In this document: piece after piece, positions 1 through 8,110 of the stretch
Numbering within the stretch: the stretch's first letter is position 1
Layout of the letters: each line of letters starts with the position of its first letter
DNA from: Ruminococcus sp.
GTDB taxonomy: Bacteria; Bacillota_A; Clostridia; Oscillospirales; Ruminococcaceae
DNA: 64,000 nt
Direction: 5' to 3'
Assembly: GCF_016283395.1 (NCBI RefSeq)
Contig: NZ_JAEEMU010000037.1
Location: 116,105 to 180,104, forward strand
Program-made: the position numbers and the translations under genes
The notes under the pieces: model-generated
Told to the model about the DNA's origin: nothing
The model's database searches: none
Seen by the model: only the letters and a program-made list of their open reading frames with translations

Positions 1-226
1 GTATTTCAGAATTCCTCGGGAGCGTATTACAGGTAAGATAGACCTTGACTCCTTTAGAATGAGCAGCCGCTACAGCTTTACATAGCTGCTCAAAATCAAA
101 GTTGAGCGGTGATGCACGCATACCGAACTGTTTTCTTCCGAGGTATACTGCATCTGCACCGTAGTTCAGAGCAGCTGTAAACCTTTCTTCATCACCGGCA
201 GGGGCAAGAACTTCAAGTTCGTTCAT
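1..226 (-). CDS. U32 family peptidase, N-terminal part (cut by window edge)
   Basis: Only the first 75 codons lie in the window. The translation begins MNELEVLAPAGDEERFTAAL and continues with NYGADAVYLG and GVKVYLTCNT, the N-terminal signature of U32 (collagenase-like) peptidases and their tRNA/ubiquinone-hydroxylation relatives. The start ATG shares one base with the mltG stop codon (TGATG overlap), so the two are translationally coupled at the distal end of the thyX operon. In Firmicutes U32 genes commonly follow mltG, which supports the call. Which U32 subgroup (YrrN/YrrO-type or protease) cannot be told from this fragment. Confidence 0.85.
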   Translation of the reverse strand, partial: MNELEVLAPAGDEERFTAALNYGADAVYLGRKQFGMRASPLNFDFEQLCKAVAAAHSKGVKVYLTCNTLPRNSEI

Positions 227-1698
227 CAGTATTCCTCCGATTCAGCTGCAGCAGCGGCTGCGGCAGCCTCTTCTGCCTCACGGCGTTCTTTTTCAGCTTC
301 CTGATCAGCCTGTACTATAGCCTTGTTCTGCTCATGCTCATCATTAGTCTTAGCAAATTTTGTTTCGCCTGTGTAGATATTAGCAATGAAATAGTAATCA
401 TCTGAAGGCATCTTTTCAAGAACTGCATCTATAGCTTCTAAACCTGGGTTACATATAGCTCCGGGAGGGAGTCCCTTGCTTACATATGTGTCATATGCAT
501 TGATTATATCCTTGTTGATTACTTCCATGTGCGAACGTATTATTTCAGAGTAATTCTTTGTCGGGTCAGACTGAAGCATTCCTACTGTTTCTGCGTCAGT
601 GTGTTCAAGTCTGTTCCAGAATACACTTGCAACATGATTCATTTCCTCGCGGTTATTAACTTCCTTTTGAACTATAGATGCAAAAGTGATGAGCTGATCC
701 AGTGAAAGGTTGAGCTTAGCCATTCTTTCCAATCTGTCTTCGGTCATTTTCTGATTGAAGTTGAAATATATCTTCTGGCATACTTCTTCCGGATCCATAT
801 CTTTAGTAAAAGTATAAGTATCGGGGAAGAGATATCCTTCCATACGTGTTTCAGTAAACTTCAGAGTATTTGTATCTTTTGAAAGATACTTTTCAAAATC
901 AAATCCATAATCTGATGCATTGAAATTGAAGAGGAAATCGTCAGCCTTGCAGACACCTTCGTCATCGAGCAGTTCAGCTGCTTCATAAAGGTTTATACCC
1001 TCATAGAAAGTTATTGATACTGCTTCCTTCTGTGACTCTTCCTCAACGCTCGTAAGCTTGTTTATGATCGTTTCATATGCCATGCTCGGACTTACAAAAT
1101 GCTCGCCTGCAAGATATACGTCAGCTGACTTTCTGAATTTTGTAAAGAGCTGGAAGCATTTAGGGGAATTAATGATTCCTTCATCATAAAGAAGCTCGGA
1201 TATCTCCTTTGTAGTGGCATTTTCTGGTACAACTATAAGCTTGGTATTATCGCTCTTGCCAATGCCAAACATATCTCTGCCAAAGGCAATGATAACAAGT
1301 GAAAGGCATATGGAAACAGCAAAAATAAATACCGTAAGAATAAGAACGCCCGGTAAACGGCTTCTTTTCTTCTTCTTTTTCTTATGGTGAGCGTTGTTTC
1401 GCTTTACGGCAGCATTATTTCTCTGAGGAATGTAATCCTGCTGTACAGGTGGAGGAACAGGACGATCATTCTTTGGAAGTTCAGCTTCCTGTCTTCTGAC
1501 ATTGGCAGAATCTCTTACTGCCATTTCAGGCTCTTTTGCATGAGACACAACTTTTTTTACAGGAATTTCAGCTTTTGTCTCAGCGACCTCTTCTTTTATT
1601 TCTTCTTCTTTTTTTAATGCCTCTGCTTCGCTTGATTTTTTAGCTTGATCCAGCTGATTGAGGATATCATTGATAACATCATTATTGTTATCAGCCAT
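226..1698 (-). CDS. mltG: Endolytic murein transglycosylase MltG (YceG-like)
   Basis: A 490-residue membrane protein that cleaves nascent glycan strands and so limits their length. Residues 1-110 form a long, highly charged cytoplasmic region (Lys/Glu-rich, ending in a run of Lys/Arg). One transmembrane segment follows at about 113-140, then the extracellular YceG fold. The catalytic-site neighbourhood ASIVQKEVNN and the C-terminal PPGAICNPGLEAI block are characteristic of the family. The C-terminus is an Ala/Glu-rich tail. It is longer than the roughly 340-residue enterobacterial enzyme because of the N-terminal extension. Its start lies inside the end of the cyclo-ligase gene (8-nt overlap), in the thyX-led operon. 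Confidence 0.93.
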   Translation of the reverse strand: MADNNNDVINDILNQLDQAKKSSEAEALKKEEEIKEEVAETKAEIPVKKVVSHAKEPEMAVRDSANVRRQEAELPKNDRPVPPPVQQDYIPQRNNAAVKRNNAHHKKKKKKRSRLPGVLILTVFIFAVSICLSLVIIAFGRDMFGIGKSDNTKLIVVPENATTKEISELLYDEGIINSPKCFQLFTKFRKSADVYLAGEHFVSPSMAYETIINKLTSVEEESQKEAVSITFYEGINLYEAAELLDDEGVCKADDFLFNFNASDYGFDFEKYLSKDTNTLKFTETRMEGYLFPDTYTFTKDMDPEEVCQKIYFNFNQKMTEDRLERMAKLNLSLDQLITFASIVQKEVNNREEMNHVASVFWNRLEHTDAETVGMLQSDPTKNYSEIIRSHMEVINKDIINAYDTYVSKGLPPGAICNPGLEAIDAVLEKMPSDDYYFIANIYTGETKFAKTNDEHEQNKAIVQADQEAEKERREAEEAAAAAAAAESEEY

Positions 1699-2251
1699 TG
1701 CAGAGCACCGTCCTTTCTTCAGTTACAATAAGATTTACGACAAGATCATGCTGCATGAGAGGAAGCTGCTTAACAATGAGTTCTTCATAAGCGAGAGCAA
1801 TTGTGAAAATATCGGGATTTTCAGAGATGAACTCGTCATAGTATCCTCCGCCGTATCCGAGTCTGCCGCCTTCTTCTGTAAAAGCGAGCCCAGGGATTAT
1901 GCAGACAGTTTTATCGGTTATAACAGGCTTTGGGAGAGCACTGTCAGGTTCGGGAATACGGTACATACCTTCATGAAGATCGGCAACTGATTCAATAAGA
2001 TGAAAAGTCATTGAACGCTCAGAGCCGCATTTAGGAAGTGCCACATTTTTTCCCATTTCTATAAGCTTATCTATGAGCAGATATGTATCTACTTCCGAAC
2101 CAAAAGAGGCGTAAAGCAGTACATTATCGGCTTCTTCTATTTTTTCTTCTTCAAGCAGTCTTTCGGTGATATCAAGATCTTTCGAGACTTTATCACGTAT
2201 TTCCGCTCGAAGATGGGAATATTCTTTTCTAAGTTCTTTTTTATTATCCAT
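1691..2251 (-). CDS. 5-formyltetrahydrofolate cyclo-ligase
   Basis: Converts 5-formyl-THF to 5,10-methenyl-THF with ATP, in the cytoplasm. The GRLGYGGGYYDEF block (phosphate/folate-binding loop) and the N-terminal KKELRKEYSHLRAEI helix are typical. I place the start at MDNKKELRK, one base after the stop of the DJ-1 gene, giving 186 residues, the usual size. A longer in-frame reading would overlap the DJ-1 gene by 60 bases and add residues the family lacks. No good Shine-Dalgarno sequence precedes this ATG, so translational coupling is likely. Sharing an operon with thyX, another folate enzyme, fits its role. Confidence 0.92.
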   Translation of the reverse strand: MDNKKELRKEYSHLRAEIRDKVSKDLDITERLLEEEKIEEADNVLLYASFGSEVDTYLLIDKLIEMGKNVALPKCGSERSMTFHLIESVADLHEGMYRIPEPDSALPKPVITDKTVCIIPGLAFTEEGGRLGYGGGYYDEFISENPDIFTIALAYEELIVKQLPLMQHDLVVNLIVTEERTVLCNG

Positions 2252-2252
2252 A

Positions 2253-2795
2253 TCAGTCACATAAAATAGCATTTCGCTGTCTTTGGCTTTCAGCCTTTGA
2301 ATGACATTTTTCAACAAGTTTTAAACCAAAATCAACGGCAACACCTGCGCCTCTTGCGGTAATAAAGATACCGTCTTCAGCAACTCCGTCGTTTCCGATG
2401 TTTGCGCCGTCGAGCTGAGTTTCAAATCCCTCATAGCATACTGCGGTCTTGCCTTTGAGAAGTCCTTTGTGTCCGAGTATTGAAGGAGCAGCACATATAG
2501 CACCGATGTATTTATTGTTTGAAACACAGTAATCAATGGCAGCCTGAACATATTCAGACTTTTCGAGATTAAGTGTACCCGGCATACCTCCGGGGAGAAC
2601 GATCATTTCAAGTTCATCTGTAAGAGGAGCTTCCTGAGCAATTGTATCGGTAACAACAGGGATACCGTGTGAACCTGTGATTATATTATCGCCTACACCT
2701 ACAGTTATGACATTTTTGCCTGCACGTCTGAGCAGGTCGATAGGTGCAATAGCTTCTGTCTCTTCAAATCCGTTTGCAAGAAAGACGTAGATCAT
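2253..2795 (-). CDS. DJ-1/PfpI family protein (YajL/ThiJ-like)
   Basis: A 180-residue protein of the DJ-1 superfamily (glutamine-amidotransferase-like fold). The nucleophile Cys is at residue 101 in AICAAPSILG, and the partner Glu is in the N-terminal GFEETEAIAP motif. Close relatives are described as protein/nucleotide deglycases, chaperones or oxidative-stress factors, and activity cannot be assigned more closely here. It lies between the DUF2156 gene (13 bases upstream) and the formyl-THF cyclo-ligase, in the same minus-strand operon. Confidence 0.9.
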   Translation of the reverse strand: MIYVFLANGFEETEAIAPIDLLRRAGKNVITVGVGDNIITGSHGIPVVTDTIAQEAPLTDELEMIVLPGGMPGTLNLEKSEYVQAAIDYCVSNNKYIGAICAAPSILGHKGLLKGKTAVCYEGFETQLDGANIGNDGVAEDGIFITARGAGVAVDFGLKLVEKCHSKAESQRQRNAILCD

Positions 2796-2808
2796 TTTCT
2801 TTATCCTT

Positions 2809-3699
2809 TCATTTAAAAGTTACAATACATTTTTTCAGAAGAAAAGCAGGGTGATATGACTGCTTTGCTTTGCGCAGTCCTTCTATCCCAAGATCTTCCT
2901 CACGATTGATATATTTATATTGAGCGGCAGCTTCTTTAGCGAAGCAATTGTTTATGCCTGTATAGATGCCGTCATATTTTGTATCTGCTTTTTCAATATG
3001 AACACAGAATGTTTCATTATTAAGCTGATCTCCGATAGTGAAAGCAGCTACTTCACCACCGATACGTATAACTCCACCTTTAAGTCCAAGTTCATGGAAG
3101 TAGGTGAAATATGTGTTTATAGCGTATTGTTCGGCTATATATGAATGATCGTGTTCTTCATTTCTGTTATTGTACTCAATAGTACTGAAAGTGATGCAGT
3201 CGTTAAAGTCATTTTCTGTCATCATTTTGAACTCAGCATCAAGCTTGCTGAAATGTGCAAGATGATTGCGCTTTCCATGATATTTTCTGCCCGAAAGAGT
3301 TATCAGATCCTGAGTATTATATATGTAATCCCAGTCGCCGTCATCGGTCGATACCGAGAAACTGTCAGGAAAAACTTCATTTAGCATTTGAAGCGTTTTT
3401 TCTGTAATTCCTGCAACTCTTAAAGGCTTCCCGAGCTTTTCGGAATAAGCCTTCATTTCCGAAATAACTTCACAGTAATCACCTTCGCCTGACGGAAAAA
3501 AGAAACGGGGGATACCGTCTTTTGATCTGAACGAACAGCATATATAAAAATCCTTATAAAAAGATATTTGCGAATCGCCAAGTCTTTTCCACGCCATATT
3601 ATTGGCAAAGCTGTATTCGCAGCCCATAAACTGTGATTTGCTCAGTGCAGCGGTGATACGTTCCCTGTCGGTTATGGCAATATCTCTGAATTCAAGCAT
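2809..3699 (-). CDS. DUF2156 domain protein (aminoacyl-phospholipid synthase-like acyltransferase fold)
   Basis: A 296-residue soluble protein. The pattern LLTLSGRKYHGKRNHL followed by a second GNAT-like half (GGVIRIGGEVAAFTIGDQLN) and the C-terminal YINREEDLGIEGLRKAKQSYHP is typical of DUF2156, the domain also found at the C-terminus of MprF lysyl-phosphatidylglycerol synthases. There is no membrane part, so it is a stand-alone version whose acceptor and donor are unknown. It sits 14 bases after thyX in the same operon. An aminoacyl-tRNA-dependent transfer is possible by analogy only. Confidence 0.82.
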   Translation of the reverse strand: MLEFRDIAITDRERITAALSKSQFMGCEYSFANNMAWKRLGDSQISFYKDFYICCSFRSKDGIPRFFFPSGEGDYCEVISEMKAYSEKLGKPLRVAGITEKTLQMLNEVFPDSFSVSTDDGDWDYIYNTQDLITLSGRKYHGKRNHLAHFSKLDAEFKMMTENDFNDCITFSTIEYNNRNEEHDHSYIAEQYAINTYFTYFHELGLKGGVIRIGGEVAAFTIGDQLNNETFCVHIEKADTKYDGIYTGINNCFAKEAAAQYKYINREEDLGIEGLRKAKQSYHPAFLLKKCIVTFK

Positions 3700-3713
3700 T
3701 ATATCACCTGATA

Positions 3714-4484
3714 TTAGTTCTTTTTCAAAGAAGAGAAGTACTCTTTGACTTCGTTTATTCTTCCGCAGGTCATTTTGCCCTCAGGACATTTTCCACTTGA
3801 AACGCATGAAGGACCTGCATGAGAAAAGATATGAGGTGCTACTTCAAGGCATTGTCTTAGCATTTCATTAGCTACGGCTCTTATCTCCCACTGTGCTCGG
3901 TTGCAGCAACGGTGGTGGAAAAAATTAAAAAGAGATCGTACATTCATTGTAACGACAATTTTTGTCTCACAGGCATTGGGGAGTATGAAACGAGCATCCT
4001 CATTTGCAAGCTTTGATGCCTTTGAACGAGCTGTTTTTTCATCAAGCCTCTGTGCGATCAATTCCTTTGTATGCTTTTCGGTAAGGAGTTCGGCGATCTT
4101 TGCGTAGCTGTCAGTTATTTCAGCAATAACTCTGTCGTACTCCGATTTTGCCTCGGGAAGTTCCTCGATAGCAGGAGGTGTTATAAACTCAAATCCATTC
4201 TCGTTTACGTATCTCTGACTCTTCTGTGAATACGAAGCAATACGATGTCTGACAAGCTGATGAGTACAAGCTCTTGATACACCTTCAATTCCAAAAGTAA
4301 ACGAAACGTGTTCCATGACGCTTTCGTGTCCTATGGACGCAAGCATATCAATGAAACTTTCGGTTTTTTCATCTGTGAGTCCGTCTCTGAGTGACTCAAT
4401 ATCGCTGCTTGAGTAACAGAGCTTTGCTGCTGTTGCAACAAGTCTTTCGGGATCAGGAGTATGTGACAGGAGTTTTACCTTCAA
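3714..4484 (-). CDS. thyX: FAD-dependent thymidylate synthase ThyX
   Basis: Makes dTMP from dUMP using methylene-THF and FADH2. The ThyX signature RHR-x7-S is present at residues 79-89 (RHRIASYSQKS). The upstream block HESVMEHVSFTF and the later NACETKIVVTMNVRSLFNFFHHRC are also characteristic. The C-terminal tail has four Cys (SCVSSGKCPEG and MTCGR), seen in many clostridial ThyX proteins. The start is TTG with an AAGGAAGGTG ribosome site upstream. It is the first gene of a six-gene operon under a good sigma-A promoter and brings thymidylate synthesis together with formyl-THF recycling. Confidence 0.96.
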   Translation of the reverse strand: MKVKLLSHTPDPERLVATAAKLCYSSSDIESLRDGLTDEKTESFIDMLASIGHESVMEHVSFTFGIEGVSRACTHQLVRHRIASYSQKSQRYVNENGFEFITPPAIEELPEAKSEYDRVIAEITDSYAKIAELLTEKHTKELIAQRLDEKTARSKASKLANEDARFILPNACETKIVVTMNVRSLFNFFHHRCCNRAQWEIRAVANEMLRQCLEVAPHIFSHAGPSCVSSGKCPEGKMTCGRINEVKEYFSSLKKN

Positions 4485-4525
4485 AACAGGACACCTTCCT
4501 TATTTAAAATAAAGCATATACAATT

Positions 4526-4554
4526 ATTGTATCATTTATTTGTCATTAAGTCAA
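4526..4554 (-). promoter_or_regulatory. Sigma-A-type promoter of the thyX operon
   Basis: On the minus strand TTGACT (4549-4554) and TACAAT (4526-4531) are separated by exactly 17 bases, about 40 bases upstream of the thyX start. No other promoter was seen within the operon down to the window edge. Confidence 0.7.
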
Positions 4555-4635
4555 GGAAATAACATAAAAATATTTAAGATAATTTATTTAATAAGGTGGT
4601 TTGGTGATAAATAGAAAAAATTTTTCATTTTACTA

Positions 4636-4664
4636 TGGACAAAATAAAAAAAATGTAGTATAAT
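4636..4664 (+). promoter_or_regulatory. Sigma-A-type promoter for the Thr-rich lipoprotein
   Basis: TGGACA (4636-4641), a 17-base spacer and TATAAT (4659-4664), about 45 bases before the ATG at 4709. A strong TCGGAGGAA ribosome site follows. Confidence 0.65.
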
Positions 4665-4708
4665 AAAACAGTATCTGGAATCTACAATTATATCGGAGGA
4701 ATTTACAG

Positions 4709-5983
4709 ATGAATAAGTTTAATAAGTTTGCTGCAGCTGCTGCGGCATTCGCACTTGCTGCTGCTTCTGCAAGCTGTAGCGCACCTGAGGCAATTACATT
4801 CGGAAAGAGCTCTCAGACAGCTCTTACTGTTGATGGATATGAAGTACCCGCAGGCGTATTTATTTATAATGAGATATATGCTTATAATACTGCACAGTAT
4901 GAGCTGTACTCACAGAATGGTCAGATGCCTTCCTTAGAGGATGTCAAGAAGGCAACTATCCAGTCGAAAGATGCAGTGGATTGGATACAGGATCAGGCAA
5001 CTGAGGCTTGCAGAGATTTTGTTGCAAGCGAAAAGGAATTTGAAAAGATAGGCGGCGAGCTTACTGCTGATGAACTGCAACAGGTCAAGGAATACCTTGC
5101 TCAAAGCAGTTCTAATTCTACTCTTTCCGCAAACGGCGTTGGTGAAGAATCTCTCAGAAAGATAGTTGAGAATTCATTCAAGACAGAGGCAATTTTCAAG
5201 CATTATTATGGAATTGATGCTGAAAAAGGATGTTCGGAAAGCGAATTGAAGGAATATTATCAGGACAAGACTACGAGAGTAAAGTATTTCACTATAAGCC
5301 TTGTTGATGAAAATGGTGAGCAGTACGGTGCTGATGAGAAGCGTACACTTAACAAAATGGCTGATGAGTACGTTAAGGATATCAATTCTCAGAGTTCGAA
5401 TGATAAGAAACTCAAGAAGATAGATGAGTGTGAGGAAGAATACAACAAGTATGTTGAAGAGCGTGCAGCAAAGGCTGCTGAAGAAGCTGCTAAGGAAGCA
5501 GGGGAGACAGTAACCACAACAACTACAACTACAACGACAACTACTACCGATGCAAGCACAACTACTACGACAACTGATCCTCATGCAAATGAAGTACTTG
5601 TAACAAAGTATACAACTACAGTTGCTGAAGAGAATAATGATGACACAGCTACAACTACTACATTGTCGGCTGAACAGGAAGCTGCTAAGAAATCACAGCA
5701 GGATTACAATGATTATCTGTTCAACAAGCTGGATAATTATAAGGCTGAAAAGTATCAGTATGATGATGATACGATCTATATAGTTATCAAGGCTGATATC
5801 AAGGAAAGAATGACAGAGGATGATCTTTGGAGCAAGGATCAGATAGATTCTCTCCTTAGTGAGCGTTATTATAAGGATTTCCAGGATATGATGAAGGGGA
5901 TTTCCGAGAGTTTATCTGTTAGTAAGAATACTACTGCATATAGCAGATATTCACCGTTCAAGCTTGATCTTGAAACAGAATAA
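4709..5983 (+). CDS. Secreted lipoprotein with poly-Thr linker, possible SurA/PrsA-like chaperone
   Basis: A 424-residue protein with a lipoprotein signal: positive start, Ala-rich hydrophobic core and a lipobox ending in Cys near residue 23 (ASASCSAPE). The next 230 residues are predominantly helical and charged and resemble the N-terminal part of SurA/PrsA-type foldases (VDGYEVPAGVFIYNEIYAYN, then a KVKYF-like strand). They are followed by a Thr-rich stretch with a run of 12 Thr and a second short one, then a helical C-terminal domain. A rotamase motif is not obvious, so the chaperone idea is an inference from general shape. It is a single gene between a sigma-A promoter and an intrinsic terminator. 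Confidence 0.6.
   Translation: MNKFNKFAAAAAAFALAAASASCSAPEAITFGKSSQTALTVDGYEVPAGVFIYNEIYAYNTAQYELYSQNGQMPSLEDVKKATIQSKDAVDWIQDQATEACRDFVASEKEFEKIGGELTADELQQVKEYLAQSSSNSTLSANGVGEESLRKIVENSFKTEAIFKHYYGIDAEKGCSESELKEYYQDKTTRVKYFTISLVDENGEQYGADEKRTLNKMADEYVKDINSQSSNDKKLKKIDECEEEYNKYVEERAAKAAEEAAKEAGETVTTTTTTTTTTTTDASTTTTTTDPHANEVLVTKYTTTVAEENNDDTATTTTLSAEQEAAKKSQQDYNDYLFNKLDNYKAEKYQYDDDTIYIVIKADIKERMTEDDLWSKDQIDSLLSERYYKDFQDMMKGISESLSVSKNTTAYSRYSPFKLDLETE
5515..5579 (+). repeat. Imperfect ACA/ACT/ACG triplet tract coding for Thr
   Basis: Two blocks of consecutive Thr codons interrupted by a few other residues, mixing ACA, ACT, ACG and ACC. The imperfection suggests selection for Thr rather than a pure slippage tract. 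It is probably an extracellular linker. Confidence 0.7.
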
Positions 5984-5989
5984 AAAAAT

Positions 5990-6015
5990 AAGGCTGCCGT
6001 AAAGGCAGCCTTTTT
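5990..6015. terminator. Bidirectional intrinsic terminator between lipoprotein and dnaI-like gene
   Basis: A perfect 9-bp stem, AAGGCTGCC and GGCAGCCTT, with a five-base loop. It is preceded by an A-run and followed by a T-run, so it can serve both convergent genes. The stop of the minus-strand gene is at its edge. Confidence 0.88.
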
Positions 6016-6976
6016 ATATGCTGTTTTTTCTTATCTGTAATCTGACATCTTCGCCCTTGAATTCGAGACATGAATACATAGAAACGATACGTGAAACTAC
6101 TCGTTTGTCGTATCTTCGTGCGATACCTGCAAGGTCCAGGTTAGTGCTTATTATCGAGGGTTTACCGCAGTTAAGACGTGTATTGATGATGTTATAGATA
6201 GTTGCATTGTAAAACTGTGATTCATATTCTGTGCCCATATCATCGAGAATAAGCAGATCGGTATTCATTACAAGATCTATCATTTCAGATGAATGTTCAT
6301 AGCTGAAATGTTCTTTTTCGATGTTCCTTAGAATGTTTATAGCAGAGTCATATATGACACTGTAGCCCTTTTCCAGAACTTTATTGGCTATAGCAAGTGA
6401 AAGATGTGTTTTGCCAAGACCTGTCTGACCAAACATGAGTATACTTTTTGAGTTGGGAGAAAAAGTTGAGGCATACTGCATGGTATATTCCAATATTTTC
6501 TTCATAGCCAGATAGTTTTCGCCGGAATAGTAAGAAAGTGAAAATCCTTCAAAGCTTGAAAGTTTTAGCTGTGAACTTTTATTAAGCTCGTCAGCTGCGA
6601 TCTTTCCACAAAGACTACGTAAGCATTCACAGAATTTATTGCCGTTATATCCTGTATCACAACACTTGGGGCAGGTATAGTGCATATCAAGATAATCTTC
6701 GGGATAACCGTGTTCAGCGAGAATTTTTCGTGACATTGCCTGCGCACCGAGATTATACTGTTTTAACTGTTCAATCTTATCTGTAACATCTTTGCCTTTG
6801 TTGTTAGATATAATAGAAATAAGCTCTTTTCCTGTATTGAAAAGTACTTCATTTATCTCGCGTATCTGAGGTATTTTGCTGTTTACTTCACTTATTCGCT
6901 GCTCGTTTTCGCTGACAGCTTTCATACGTCTGTTTGTTAATATAGACTGAGCTTTATCAAAAATAGAGCTGTCCAT
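6014..6976 (-). CDS. dnaI: Primosomal helicase loader, DnaI/DnaC-type AAA+ ATPase
   Basis: A 320-residue AAA+ protein that would load the replicative helicase. The N-terminal helical part carries four Cys (102, 105, 116, 118; CPKC and CEC), as in the zinc-binding region of DnaI. Walker A is GQTGLGKT (183-190) and Walker B is LLILDDMG. It lies 11 bases downstream of the DnaD-domain gene, the usual primosome pairing in Firmicutes, while the DnaB-type helicase gene is elsewhere in this window (34457-35821). The ribosome site is GAGGT before the ATG. Confidence 0.9.
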   Translation of the reverse strand: MDSSIFDKAQSILTNRRMKAVSENEQRISEVNSKIPQIREINEVLFNTGKELISIISNNKGKDVTDKIEQLKQYNLGAQAMSRKILAEHGYPEDYLDMHYTCPKCCDTGYNGNKFCECLRSLCGKIAADELNKSSQLKLSSFEGFSLSYYSGENYLAMKKILEYTMQYASTFSPNSKSILMFGQTGLGKTHLSLAIANKVLEKGYSVIYDSAINILRNIEKEHFSYEHSSEMIDLVMNTDLLILDDMGTEYESQFYNATIYNIINTRLNCGKPSIISTNLDLAGIARRYDKRVVSRIVSMYSCLEFKGEDVRLQIRKNSI

Positions 6977-6987
6977 TTTCTACCTCC

Positions 6988-7989
6988 TCAGTATAAGAAC
7001 TGATTTATAATTGATTCATATCCTTCCATATCTGTGTCTTTGATGTCTTTTTTGGAAGGATTTCCTTTTTTATTCTTTTTGAAATCACTTTCGGCATTTT
7101 TTACGTCTTGTACTGTCATAAAACCGCTGTCACGCCATGAAAGAAGTATTTTGTTTATATAATCGAAGCTTAATTTGTTTATCTGTTCGATAGTTTTTTC
7201 GTATGCATAGTGTATGAGTTCAAGCTGGAAACCTGCGCTTTTCCACTGTTCTATGAACTCAGCCTGCTTTGCAGTAGGTCGTCTGTTCATTTCAAATTTT
7301 TTCATAATGCTGAGTATGTAGTCTTTTGTGGCGTTACGTTTTTGAATTTCGTCTTGTGCAGCTTCCATAGTGTTGATATCATTTTCAGCCCATGCGGAAG
7401 CGATTTTTTCAACATAAGCTGTGTTTGTTTTTTCAATTGAAGCACAGTAGGTAAGAAGGATAATGATAACTTCCTTTTTTAAACCGAGATGATCATACAT
7501 CCAGATTATCGAATTCATTTGACTGTTTTTCAGTGTGCCTATAATTGACTCAGCAACTTTGAAAAGATCTCTTATATCCTGAGAGTCCTGCATTATCGCT
7601 GCGATCTCGCCTCCGCTGAGATTAATCTTATGGTCAGGGAGTTTAACAGCTGTGGACTGTTGCTGTGAAGCAGACTGAGATGTTGTGTTCAGCGGCTCTG
7701 GCTGCTGAGGCTGTACCATAATCGGATTGGATACTGTTTGAGAAATAGTTCCTTGAGGAGTTATAACATTAGCTTGCTGCCAGAAAAGTACAGCATCTTC
7801 TGCGGCTTGAACAGTAACACCTGTATTCGCTGATATATCCTCACTCGTACAGATTTTACCTGAACATCTCAAAAGATACAGAAGAACTTTGATCTGATCA
7901 CCTGTAGCGAGTTTGAGAAAATTGTCGGCAACAATAACGGGAACGCCGAACATAGCTCCCCATATGCCGCAGTTAACTTTATATTCCAA
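6988..7989 (-). CDS. DnaD-domain replication initiation protein
   Basis: A primosome component that remodels DNA and helps load helicase. I choose the TTG at 7989, which has a strong GGAGGTG site six bases upstream. The longer ATG reading would start inside the predicted promoter. This gives 333 residues: an N-terminal winged-helix-like region (about 1-90), a Gln/Ser/Pro-rich linker (about 90-120), and two DnaD-type helical domains (about 130-200 and 230-310) with the motif IINQ..YKILLSW-like (here YINKILLSWRDSGF). It is co-transcribed with the helicase loader. Confidence 0.85.
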   Translation of the reverse strand: MEYKVNCGIWGAMFGVPVIVADNFLKLATGDQIKVLLYLLRCSGKICTSEDISANTGVTVQAAEDAVLFWQQANVITPQGTISQTVSNPIMVQPQQPEPLNTTSQSASQQQSTAVKLPDHKINLSGGEIAAIMQDSQDIRDLFKVAESIIGTLKNSQMNSIIWMYDHLGLKKEVIIILLTYCASIEKTNTAYVEKIASAWAENDINTMEAAQDEIQKRNATKDYILSIMKKFEMNRRPTAKQAEFIEQWKSAGFQLELIHYAYEKTIEQINKLSFDYINKILLSWRDSGFMTVQDVKNAESDFKKNKKGNPSKKDIKDTDMEGYESIINQFLY

Positions 7990-8020
7990 CGAATACACCT
8001 CCAAAAACACTGTAAAAAAC

Positions 8021-8049
8021 ATTATAACATATTTTTGGAGAGTTGTCAC
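8021..8049 (-). promoter_or_regulatory. Promoter of the dnaD-dnaI pair
   Basis: On the minus strand GTGACA (8044-8049), a 17-base spacer and TATAAT (8021-8026), about 30 bases upstream of the TTG start. The -35 is imperfect at the first base. Confidence 0.55.
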
Positions 8050-8110
8050 TGTACAAATTATACAATCAAACGATAAGCAAATAGTGCACTTTTATTATGA
8101 TCAAGTTTTA

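Noticed and set aside
5515..5579. Triplet repeat tract considered as a CRISPR or tandem repeat array
   Set aside because: No repeat-spacer pattern; it is a Thr-coding tract inside an open frame.
5174..5584. Cys/Ser-rich open frame on the minus strand opposite the lipoprotein
   Set aside because: Its composition comes from the complement of Thr and Ala codons; no ribosome site or promoter.
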